The notes beneath the pieces were generated by a model. The model saw only the letters and a program-made list of their open reading frames with translations. It had not been told where the DNA came from and did not search any database. Positions 1 to 10,758 of a stretch of DNA of 64,000 nt are shown piece after piece. The position numbers were made by a program, and so were the translations under genes. Origin of the DNA: Typha latifolia (lineage: Eukaryota; Streptophyta; Magnoliopsida; Poales; Typhaceae); contig CM034109.1 of assembly GCA_019914945.1 (NCBI GenBank), positions 6,572,001-6,636,000 on the forward strand, read 5' to 3'. Positions within the stretch are counted from its first letter, which is position 1, and the number at the start of each line of letters is the position of its first letter.

Positions 1-257
1 CGATAAATTTTCATGGATGACATTATAATAATTGTTAAACCAACAAAAGTGGAATTTTAATGACAGTTCTCTATCTACCTTTAGAAAAGGTAGAGAAAAT
101 ATGAGTAGTATATAGTTAACATTTAACAAGGGGATATTAAAAATAAATGACAGACTACTGCTGCCTTTGTTGCTCTTCGCTAAGATGCACCAGAATTTAT
201 CATAAAGTGGAAATACGATAAAGATAGGAGAATAGTAGAAACGGACGCAGAAGAAAC

Positions 258-1318
258 CTGTCATCTATGAAGATACAGCATGCTGGTTCAACTCCAAGAT
301 GCTCCGATACTTCCGTATAAAAATCAAGATCAGGCTTCCGTTTTCCTGAACACAAGAACAAAGATATGCTTGATAGTGGGAGCAGAAAAATGCTAAACCA
401 GATATATCAGAATTTCTAGTGTGCACAATTAAGGTGGAAGAATCATTTTCAATGGTTTCAAAAAATGGCTGCCTGAGCGCCTAGACAGACACCTGCTTGG
501 ATAGAGCCTACCTAGGCACTGCCTGGGACCAATATGAATAGTCCAGTACTGGTAAAGCATCATTGCTATATAGGGTTGCTACAGATATAAGGACACAGAA
601 TCAGTTTCTGAGCTGTCATGAATACAGAATCAGTTTCTGAGCTGTCATGAATGCAGAATCATCCAATTCAATTTCAGTTAGAAACATATAAACCAGGTCA
701 GAGTCAAGGATATATGAGTTGCTTCAGATATTTTGATTCAATATGGATCACAAAGATACTGAACCAACCAGTAAGAGTATAAGAAACTAATGCCTCAAGT
801 TTTACACCCACATGCCTCAGTCATCCCTAAAGCTAGCTGCTACCAACAAGAATGTTTATGTAGCTACACATCTAATTATTTTCCTGATAATGTTACTACA
901 TAGTTCCATTAAACCTAATGTGCAGAAGGTATTTCATAATGCTTTAGTGTTAGCTTTTATGCATATTATTCTTGTCCGACTACCTAATCAATAGATTCAA
1001 TACATTATTCATATAGCCAACAAAAGATAGTTGGAACATAAAAGCTTGATCGTTGTCATATGTGTTACGATATAATTCTTGTAGTATATATTATTACTAC
1101 CATCGGCCTCCTAATGTGACCCACAAACTAGATAGGCAAATAAAATAAATTCTTAAACAGATTGGCAGTGCTGGCGGCATATGTTAGGGCGCCGGCAGCT
1201 GATTGGCACGACACGTGTCATGCCAATGCATTGTGCTGACGCATTGTTCCGATGTAAAAATTACAACAAAAAAAAAGAGAAAGAAAGCAGAGAGAGATTT
1301 GGGAGAGGGAGAGAAAAG

Positions 1319-1377
<59 letters not shown>

Positions 1378-4300
1378 GCTTACCTTTGTCGAAAGCCTCC
1401 ACCTCCATTGGAAGCCTTCACCGTCGTCGCAATGTAGTGCCTAGCCGTGGCGGAGAAGATTAATTTATTAGTCGCTGATCGTAGTTTATAATGATCCAAG
1501 CGGATCTAAGTTAGGATCCGCAAAGCAGATCTAACTAGTGGATCATCCGCTACTTTGAATTAGATCCGCTTAGGACAGATCTAACTTAGGAAATGATCCG
1601 CTTAGTCAAATTGTCTTCCTCCTCTTGCTTGAAGCCATTACCTCCTTCTCGATCGATCCCCTTTGCCATCATCTCCTCCACCCCTCAGCTGGCTAGAAAC
1701 ACCTCCTCCAGCCACCCTTCACCATTAATCCCCTCTGGGAGCTCTTCGCAGCCACCGATCGTTGCTAGGAGATAAGATGAGGGGTGCCGTGCAGCACTCC
1801 CCGTGCTATATGCCGATATTGCTCCGGCACAGCAAGTGTTGGCCGGCACACCCGTGCCAATCAACACGATCATCATTAGTTTCATCCAGTCATGCAAAGA
1901 AAAAGATAATATTCTTGACTTCTTCATTACTGGTACATATTAAAATTAACATATATCATGCACAGAATTGAAATATTAATAGTTATTATGATAAAAAAAT
2001 GAGTTAAATATTTGAAATAATTTTATTGTGATCTATATTAGTCCATATTAGCAATTTGTGACAGCTAAGTCAAAACTAATTAAAGATATGCAGAATGAGA
2101 AGCCTCAAAAGTTTGAAGCTCTAAAATTTCAGGGAACAAAAGTAGATATAAGAAATACTACCACTTATACATGAACAGAATGTCCAAGACAAATACTTTG
2201 ACAGTTTTAACTTCTCTTCAATCATCATATACCTACATAACAAATATCAGGAATTAGCAAAAGTAATCTTGAAAATATTTGTTGAGCAGAGAAACTGAAA
2301 CTGACCAAACTGGATAATTTGTGAAAGCATGCATCTCATAATTATTTAGTTTCAAACTGCAGAGCAATTCTTCAACACCTTCAACATAGGAATATGCTCT
2401 TACCATGCATTCTTTGAGACCTATAACAAAATGAAAAACTGACCAAATTAAGTTGGCAATGCAAAAGGAAGAAGTATCAGATAAACCTAAATAATGGTTT
2501 CAACTTACAAGTAGTTAAAATTAGGCAAATATAGCAATTACATAATACTTTATGCAAGAAGTAATGTGCAAGTACTGCTATGTGAGTGTCGCATACCTTT
2601 GAAATAAAATCATCATTCAGTTTTACCTCAATTTGCCTTGTCAATGATAGTAATTTAATTTCAAGCAGAGAAAATAATGAAATCTATGCAAATTACATGC
2701 TTGACAGAAAAAAAACAACAAAGTAAATCAGAGAAACCAATGGCACATGGAGATAGAATTTTCAGCCTTTTCTGGAACAGAACTATAGTCAGTTACAAAC
2801 AACAAATCTTACATCAGTTATATAAATATTATTTTTGTACAAAAAATTTGCACTGCCTCTTGGTAAAAATATTGTAATATTTTGAAAAGATAATACACCA
2901 CAAGAGCACCATTCTCAAATGAGGAGTCACCTATATATCATACTTTAGGTTATAAAAGAGTACAGATTCAGGAGAATAAGTATTATAAAGAGAAATCATA
3001 TACGACTCTTTGATTCCATGCTTTATAATAAAATTAAAGTTAAATTGATACTGACAACTTGCAGATTCTTACCTTCCAAATCAAAAGATCTCCCATCTTT
3101 GAAGAAGATTTTAGCAAGCTCATCCTGAAGTTGAAGCAGCTTGTTTAGGGAACTTTAGAACAAACACCGAAAAGAACTGACATATTTTTCATGTTCCATC
3201 ATAAATGGGAGACAATTCCACAGACAATAAATGCACACACAAGTCATTTGAGAAAACATGAAATTATCAAGAATTTTCAAGAAAAGGGGGAAATTGAGAA
3301 GGTACAGTAAATTAAATAGAGATAGATTGTATTTCCATAGGAGTTTGTGAAGAACAATATATTTTGCCCAAAAGGTGGTGTAACAAAGAACATATAATCT
3401 ATGTTATAGGTTAGATTAGAGGAGGGAGGGGTAAATTTTCTGTCATCTTTCTCAAGTCCCCCGCTACATGGCACCACCTGCTACAGTCTGCCCTCACAAA
3501 TGCATAAGGCAATCCTTTGACACCTTGTAGTGTGAAGTTTAAGCGGCCACAAAGTGCATATGAAAACCTACAAATCCACTTCTCCATATTACCCTTGTTA
3601 AGAATTCATATTCATTTTAAATATTTTTAAACTACTTAATGGTTGACATCTTTTATCTTTTTGGTGTGGGTGCATATTATGAGAGCCAAATATGCCTTTG
3701 TTGATCTGTGGGCCTTCAAAGGTAAAGCTAATGCCTTTCGGGCATGACAGGCCATCTGAAGGGCCTCTTAGGTGCTGAGAGATGTTTGCGTTGTAAAGTG
3801 GCAATCATTGTTTTAAAGAAACTTTCGCTTTAATGCCTAGCTCTCGCCTTAGAGGTTTAGATAGAAAATAACTAAACTTCGCTTAGATCCTGCCTAGATG
3901 ACAGCCTTAGTATCTTGAACCATGTTTAGTATGTAGGTTGACTTTGAAATTCAAAATTATTGTAGACATTGATAAATTAGTGGATCTTTATATGGTTTGT
4001 AAACAAAAAACATTAAAATATTTTTAGATTTATGCATTAACTTTTTATCTAACTATTATTGGATTCAGGTGACAGCCTAAGCACCCACCTATGCCTAGGC
4101 ACTTTATGAACTTTTGCTCGCCCATCTACTGCCTACGGTCTTTTAAAACCTTAATGCCAACAGGAACTTGAATCAGCTTGCTTGGAGACCCCTGGCTATC
4201 TAGTACTCTTCTATGTTGGCAGCCTACTCTGATAAATGCTGGAGACCTCCACACTCTTTATTGGTGGATGGCATGATCTCTTAAGGTTTGTGGTATCGAG

Positions 4301-7300
4301 AAAAAATGGATTGCCTTTTTGGGACGGACCTTGTGGCCCAAGTCTTCCGCACCCCTACTGAGCCTAGGTGGTCGAGTGATGCTTGGTACTATGGGCCCAC
4401 TCCAATCGTAGCGCCCAAGGTTAGGGCTTTTTACTCCTTCCTTAAAGGGAGTCAGCCTCCCTCTTGATGTGGGTGAAATCTTTGTAAAATTCTTGTGGCA
4501 CCAAAGGTGTGAATGTTCCTACGTAAGCTCTTTTGTTGGACATTCCCAACCAGGTTGTTTCTGCACAAAAATCCTTTCAATCAATGAATTTAGTTGCCCA
4601 ATTTGTGGACTGGAACAAGAGTCACAACAACACCTTTTCTTTGAATGTAATTTTGCCAAAAGAAGTTTGGCTGCTAGTAGGGGAGCTAATTAGGAGTGCA
4701 TTCATGGAAGCCCTCCTCACCAACTGGATAGAGAGAATCTGAAACCTTAGAGGAGGTGCAAGGAGAATTTTCTTTTTAGTTGCTGTCTATAACCTCAAGC
4801 TCATATGGAAGGGGTGCTGTTCTTTGCACCTTATGGGAGTGGGATTGAGCATCTGTCCTCGCTCACAAGGCCCTGCCCCTTGCCAAGGAATGTACAAGAG
4901 TGTTGAGCTCGATGCACCCTCCTCTCTCAACCCCAAGTTTTTTTTTTTCTGATTCTGACCCACGAGGTTACCACCACCTAAATATTTATAATTTTCTTAC
5001 ATCCAAATCAATCTAGATTTGATTCATGACAGTATAACAGTCTTCAATAAACCAAACTTCTGATGCAGGAGTAAATATGCGTAAAAACATAAAATAAAAA
5101 GAAGTGCAATGCTTGGGAATTGAACCCTAGTCATGCTAATACTAAAAGAGGAGACCTAGCCAATTGTGCAGGGAAAGGAATGTATAAGATATGGAATTAA
5201 TATATTTTATATATATGTCTAGTTACATACATATTGAGCTAAACTGAGCTGAGCTCAACACGGCTGAATAAACGAGCTCAAATTTTTGAGCTCGACTGCT
5301 TGAATTGTTTAGAACTTGAACCAAGCTTGAGTGGCTTGTAAGACAAGCCGAATTAATGCCTCTACTCGCAAGTATGATATTCATGACTCTTCAAGGCATG
5401 GATCCCAAAATTGGCTGATCCGGATAACTGATCCTGATCCAGACCCGAAATCAATCTGGTGACTACTTTCGGTCTGGGATAGGCCGTCTCGATTGATTCG
5501 TCTCGGTTGTATCGGCTGAAAAACAATAATATCAGCTTAAAATAAATTTTAAGATTCAGATCGAATTTAAAATGTATCTAATCTAGGAGACATTAATAAT
5601 TGATGTCATTAACTGCCTTCTTTTTACATTTTTAGTTTTTACCTTCTATCTCTCACACACACTCATTTTGCTGTCACACTTCATCAAGCTCATTCAGCGG
5701 CTAATCATTCGATGAGCCTCTCTAGCTAATCCACACTTTGGTGAACTTGAATGAGTTTTCTTTTTCTTATTTTTTTCCTCTTTTCTTACTTCCATAGAAC
5801 AACAGTTTAGAGAAACCTCTCTCTTCATATTGTTCTGCAGTAGTAATTTACGAGTTTAAAAATTTGTCTAATATAAGTCAAAATTTATTATATATTTGAG
5901 TGAATTTTTCTTTAGCTTTTAGGTATCATATATGACTATTTTTTCTATTATTTTTTTATAAATTTTTAGAAATTTTTTTGTATTTTAACTATTCTTTAAA
6001 ATTTTACGCAATTAAAAATAGTCCAATCCGATACGGGCGGCCGATACAATCGATACAGCCGACACGTATTGTTTTTTCTAACGACCGATCCTCATCCCAA
6101 TACTGAGTTTCGAAACATTGCTTTAAGGTTACTATTGCACTGATCTTGATCCAAGCAATTTGGTGATGATCATATTTTGAAGGATATAGATTGCCCTCTA
6201 GAATGTGGGCACTCATGGCCATATCTCATCTCTTAGGAATGTGGGTTAGCCTGACAACATTACATTATCGCTTTGCATGAAGCTATCCTTTTCCAATCAC
6301 CTTCTATGGTCATTGGAAGTCTTGCCAAGGATTAGATACTCCTTTCCCTCTAGCACAAGATTGCACTCTCAGCTCCCGTCGCTTGTTGTCGACAAATATA
6401 TAGCAAATAACAATTATAAATCAAGCTAGTAAAGAAAAGTAAAACAAATAAAAGAAGAGGAGGAAAGGGGAATGCTGACCCACCTAACAAAGTGAATTGA
6501 GTCAGCCAAGTTTTACTGAAGAAACCCATCCATTTTGATTGAATCTTCATAAAACAATTGAAACTATTGAAGCACATTTGCAGAACTTTAGTTACAGTGG
6601 AGTAAGCAAATAAGGTCTAAAAATCAAGCATTTTGGTAGTACTCCTTAATTATCTAAAAGATGGCTGTCATGTGAAAAATGAAATAGCAAAATGATATTA
6701 TATCAACAAAGATTAGCAGCCTGAAATAGAAATGATTGTCAAAGAAAACATACCTCATTGATCAGCCCTTTCTCAAATTCAATCCATGCAGTAGGGTGTT
6801 TGCTTTCTAGAAGTTCCTTCATGGAAACTCTGCAAATGGAATGCAATTTGATACAGGTAAGAAGTTAATAAAATAATTACCAAAAAAATAATGAAAACAA
6901 ACAAAAGTGTTTATTCAGAACGTCCAAGCTTTATTTGTTCACACAAATAAAGATATGCTGCTGATTCAGTTGAGAAAAGCACCAACTTTAAGTTGCTCAC
7001 ATTAAATTATAATTACAACTTCAATTTGAATAAGCATAACATGATAGAAGAAGCTTCCCGTCATGAGAAGTATGTTCTAGTGAAGGATTCACTTAAATCT
7101 GACCCTTGCAACTATAATTCATATAGAGCTCTTTTTCAAACAAACCTATTTATGAATAGAGGCAGATACAAGCAGTAATGTGTTCATACATGACTAAAAC
7201 AAGAAACAAGCATCTCTAACTATGCCTCTTAAAAGATGGTTTGTTCTAGTAGAAAATAGGTGGTATTCAATAAAAGACTTCTTTGAGACCACTAACACCA

Positions 7301-10300
7301 CCATACTTAGATTTATTGACCTTGTCCAAACAATGTATGATGATCATATGGCTCCTATTTTTGTCTTTTATTTTCTTTTTTTTGCTTAGCTTTTCTTTTA
7401 AGCATTAAAGAGCCCATAGGCTGTCATGCGCTAGACAAGGGCTCAGTCATCTAGTCATGCCTTTGATTTTGTTTTAGGGACAACAGGGACCAACCCTTCC
7501 CCTAGACATGGGCCAAGATGGGCCAAAATCACATCATATATGTGTTAAATACTTGCAAACCTTGCATTAATATAATAATCCTCCCAAATACGCTCTATTC
7601 AGTTTCAATTAACAACCTCTTAGTCATCTGGCAGGACCTCAACCACTGTACTAGTGGTTCGGGCCTAAAGTCATAAGGTTCATGATGACAAATAACTATC
7701 ATCAAAAACAATCTTATCATAAAACTTAACCTATTTTCCAATAATAGCCACCACATTCTCTTCAGTTTCTTCTATTAGAAGACGTTTTCAACATTTCATA
7801 GACAAGGTCAACTAATTTCTTCAGTGCTAATAATGCTGTTAGTATGTTCTCACACTTAATCCTCTTAAATTGTGCAGCTTTCCAATATAATCAAATAATT
7901 ATATCCTTAATTTCTGCTCTAAATTAACCTACCATATTAACAAAAGCCCAAGTCAAGTCGTTACTCCAAAATCTTTAATTTACTAACTATTCTAAAAACT
8001 TAAGTTGTCAAATTATTTTTTTCTATTTTAACACTCTCTTGCACTTTCTAAGTTTGAGACATTTTGATGAGTCCAAGAAGTAGAGGTGACTTAAAATAGA
8101 TTGAGGTTTTATATTTTAAACAATAGATAAGCCTAATGGGAATTGAACTCAGGACCTCCTCAAGGATTATTGTGTCAATCCTCGGTCGACAAGGCACACC
8201 TCTGCGTACCACTAACACACCTTTGACGTACATCTAATATATTTTTAAAGTATTTTGAGATGTTTTTAGTTTGAATATATGTATTAAAGCCTACATTATA
8301 ATTTTTTATCCTTCAAATATTTTTATAAATGACCAATTTTATTAGTGATGTAGCAACAGTCAAGTAGAAAAATGATTCAACACAATAAGATTGAATACAT
8401 TCATTAATTGATAATAGTTCAATAATTAAAATTAAAATCTAGTTAAATGTATAATGACAGAGAGGATGAGACATTACAACTAGTAATACTATCAGTGGAT
8501 GAATTTTGAGGATTATTGATAATATTTAATCCAACATGTGCTGCACAGAGGTGTCATCTATTGATGTGGGCATCATCTTCAATTTGACCAAAATAGAATT
8601 ACTTGAGTCCAATTTCGGTCTAATTGCTGATTTTTAATTCAAATAATCAATTGAATTAGTCAATTGACAGATATGGTAGCCTATATGCGAGGGATATCCG
8701 TATTGAGTTATTACCTAAATTGGGTTAGTCAATTTAGGTAAAGTTTAATCAATTAGGATCCTATTAGGAAATGAAATCCTATTAGAATCTCAACTGATAA
8801 TTATGGTAAGCTTATATGTGGGGGATGTCCACATTGATTTAGGTAATAAATTGGATCAATCAATTTAGGTAAGATGATCAATTAGAGTCCTATTAGGAAA
8901 TAAGTTTCTATTAGAATCAGCTAAAATTAAAGTTGTTAACCTATTTAAGGGTTATTGCATGAGAAACAAAGACAAGTTGGAACAAGATTATTTTGAGATC
9001 TCTCACTTTCTCCCCTGTCTCTCTCTCTCTCTCTTTCTTTCTCTCCCTTTCTCCTACTCTGTCTTAAGATTTTTCTCTAATCTCTTCTACTTCCTCTCTA
9101 AACCTCTCTCCTTCTTCAATCTCTACTTTTTTCGTTGATTATTGCTGTTGTCCAGAAGATTCCAGTAGTGAAAGAGAATCTTTGAGTGCCCGGACGTAAA
9201 GAGGAGGACTTGGTTTCAAAGTAAAAGTACTACTATTCCATTTATTGGTAAACATAAACTCTAAATTCTTTTCTTACACCATATTTTAGGCTTTTCTACT
9301 ATCAACGTACCTATTTGAGACTTGAGGAAGCTACCACTTTACCTAAGTAGTTTTCTCTTCTTCCATCTAGTAGTGATCATTTTTAATCAATTAACTTCTT
9401 ATCAGTTATTGCTTACTATATTTTACTTTAGTTACTTGTTTGGATCGATTGTTCTTCAAAACATTGCATTCATACTAGATTTGCATCATCTATCAAAGCA
9501 TGAAAGGTTTGGCTTATGGACTTGTGCTGGCCATGCCAACAGTAAACAGATACTTCCTTGATCCATGCAAATAGATATACAGACATACATATATATAAAC
9601 TAAGAGATGTGGATAATTTTATAGAACCTAAAACACCTAACCACTCTCTCCTATAAGCATTACTAGATCTGCACATATCATAATACAACTGATGCTATTA
9701 AAACTAGTTAGATCAATAAGGGTAACATGATCCAACAAAAGTTTTTCACAAAAAGGTACATTTACATGATTTTACTCAAAGTACAGAAAGAACACAAACA
9801 ATACAACTATGAACATATTATAAAACTAGTCTTAAAACAACAAGTGTGACAAAGACCTATAAGAGCAGGCCATACCTCAACAGGAAATATAGATGCACTA
9901 GCATGTTAAGGATGGTCAAGGGGCCTTGGACTCTCCTGCAAAGCTGCAAGCAGCTAAATTGCCTAAGTGTCTATTTGCATATATCATTATATCATATTGC
10001 CTTTTTGTGTTCTTGAGAAGACCTACTCACTTATTTGAGACTGATAGCATAAATTTGGAAATATCCATCAATATATGTGGTCGCTAATTATCAGTCTGTA
10101 GGGTATACATAAATGAAGAGTTGCTAATTACTCCTAGTAAAAAGAAAATTTTCTATTTTCCAAATTCATTGTTAAATATCCATCAATATTTGGATTTCGG
10201 ATATTTCATAAAGGTATACAATATATTGTATATTGCTAAATAGGCGTGAATTTCTATACTGCCAAATTCTACATTGCTAAATATGGAAATTCTATATCGC

Positions 10301-10758
10301 TAAAATTATGGAATTGTCATTCCGCAAACGTGTTGCTAAATATGGATTTCCAAACAATGAACAAACTTATTGGCACTACTTATATCAATCAAGCTTACTG
10401 TTTTCTTCTAACCAAAACAACAAATTGGCTTTCTAAAGTACATAATTTCATTAAGGCAATTAAACAAACATCTAACAGATCGAAAACCAAAAAAAAAAAA
10501 CCCACAAGAGACAAGCAAATTACACCGATCCTAGCAGAACCCATGACCAATTTTGCAAGAAATGGAATTTAACAGACAAATCAATTGATCAAGCGGTTCT
10601 AAAACAAGGGAAAGAAAGAAGGGCAAAGAACCGAACTGGAAGAAGGCGGGAATGGCGTGGTAGAAGGGGTCGCGGACGATCGTGTCCATGACATCGAAGA
10701 GCAGAATTGGTAGCTTTCGACACCTCGAGGGGGAGTTGTAAGTAGATTTGGTCGCCAT
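258..10758 (-). CDS. HAD-superfamily hydrolase, 6 exons, 3' end outside window
   Basis: Exons on the minus strand, in order: 10758-10632, 6827-6754, 3124-3073, 2420-2306, 2232-2162 and 345-258. All have GT donors and AG acceptors, and the phases (1,0,1,2,1,2) close. The 175 complete codons (plus two bases of codon 176) contain HAD motif I (LLFDVMDTIV, residues 19-28), motif II Thr118 in HAFTNYP, motif III Lys148/Lys150 in GKRKP, and motif IV IFIDDR (171-176). From memory of the family the full protein is about 240 residues, so some 60-70 C-terminal residues lie left of position 1. The second motif-I Asp, the usual acid/base of HAD phosphatases, is Met24. The substrate is therefore unclear and catalysis may be atypical. 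I chose the start at 10758 (MATKST) because relatives begin close to the hydrophobic strand. An in-frame ATG at 10824 would add 22 residues with no acidic residue (MISLVRHPLFFYIPK...), which resembles an organelle presequence. The exon 1 donor (G|GTTCT) and the acceptor of exon 2 are the least certain junction. Confidence 0.86.
602..659. repeat. 29-bp tandem repeat, two copies
   Basis: The unit beginning cagtttctgagctgtcatga occurs at 602 and again at 631. The copies differ at one base (gaatacag versus gaatgcag). Confidence 0.9.
1165..1880. mobile_element. Possible degraded DNA transposon
   Basis: The left part has 'ctgattggcacgacacgtg' and the right part ends 'cacccgtgccaatcaac', so the ends read as inverted copies of 'gattggcacg'. 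In between, 1490-1610 carries a cluster of gatccgctta / gatctaactta words in both orientations, as in subterminal repeats of plant hAT elements. I could not place exact ends or a target duplication. Confidence 0.3.
1324..1373. repeat. (AG)n microsatellite
   Basis: An uninterrupted AG dinucleotide run of about 50 bases inside intron 5 of the HAD gene. Confidence 0.95.
4150..4830 (+). pseudogene. LINE (non-LTR retrotransposon) RT C-terminal remnant
   Basis: In one frame, 4469-4690 encodes the zinc-binding signature found at the C-terminus of plant LINE reverse transcriptases (CPICGLEQESQQHLFFECNF). A second frame continues the same domain (KEVWLLVGELIRS...NWIERI, ending at 4742). The domain is therefore split by a frameshift, with further stops before and after. 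It lies in intron 2 of the HAD gene, antisense to it. The boundaries are approximate and no poly-A tail or target duplication was identified. Confidence 0.65.
5385..6130. repeat. 'ccgatac/gatccgg'-rich degenerate element
   Basis: Both ends are rich in gatcc and ccgatac words (for example gatccggataactgatcctg near 5416 and cgatacgggcggccgatac near 6028), while the middle is AT-rich. A related sequence occurs at 54976-55560 in the lipase gene. It is probably a non-autonomous DNA transposon, but the ends are not resolved. Confidence 0.35.
6828..10631 (-). other. HAD gene intron 1
   Basis: 3.8 kb of AT-rich non-coding sequence. Apart from the LTR-like stretch at 8550-9330, I see no gene. The open frames here are short and lack recognisable domains. 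Confidence 0.6.
8550..9330 (+). mobile_element. LTR-like remnant
   Basis: This stretch contains an internal imperfect duplication (8680-8790 versus 8810-8910, sharing atggtaRsctatatg...ggatatcc/gatgtcc and cctattaggaaat). A TATA-like ctatttaagggtt near 8940 and then a CT-rich tract (9000-9060) follow. That order resembles the U3-R region of a plant LTR retrotransposon. Terminal TG...CA ends and a target duplication were not found. Confidence 0.3.

Larger units (their letters stand above)
346..2161 (-). other. HAD gene intron 5 with repeats
   Basis: Non-coding intron. It holds a two-copy 29-bp tandem repeat (602-659), a 'gcctaggca'-rich stretch near 475-530, and a (GA)n microsatellite (1324-1373). 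It also holds a GC-rich block (about 1165-1880) whose ends share the inverted motif 'gattggcacg', suggesting a degraded DNA transposon. No splice-compatible coding sequence was found. Confidence 0.6.

Noticed and set aside
1..257. Last exon of the HAD gene
   Set aside because: The minus-strand translation of this stretch does not continue the expected C-terminal motif after IFIDDR. The exon is presumed to lie beyond the window.
1184..1444. Glu-Arg and Ser-Leu repeat ORFs
   Set aside because: Translations of the (AG)n microsatellite. The same applies to Ile-Tyr ORFs over (TA)n tracts at 18987, 21704 and 29862.
5100..5175. tRNA-like sequence (ggttcaattcc B-box on the minus strand)
   Set aside because: The B-box matches, but the A-box is poor and no cloverleaf or discriminator is evident. 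At best it is a SINE or a fossil tRNA-like piece. A similar phrase at 8130-8170 is no better.
10246..10572. 108-codon plus-strand ORF
   Set aside because: It lies inside HAD intron 1, is rich in Asn, Lys and Thr from AT-rich DNA, and has no recognisable domain.
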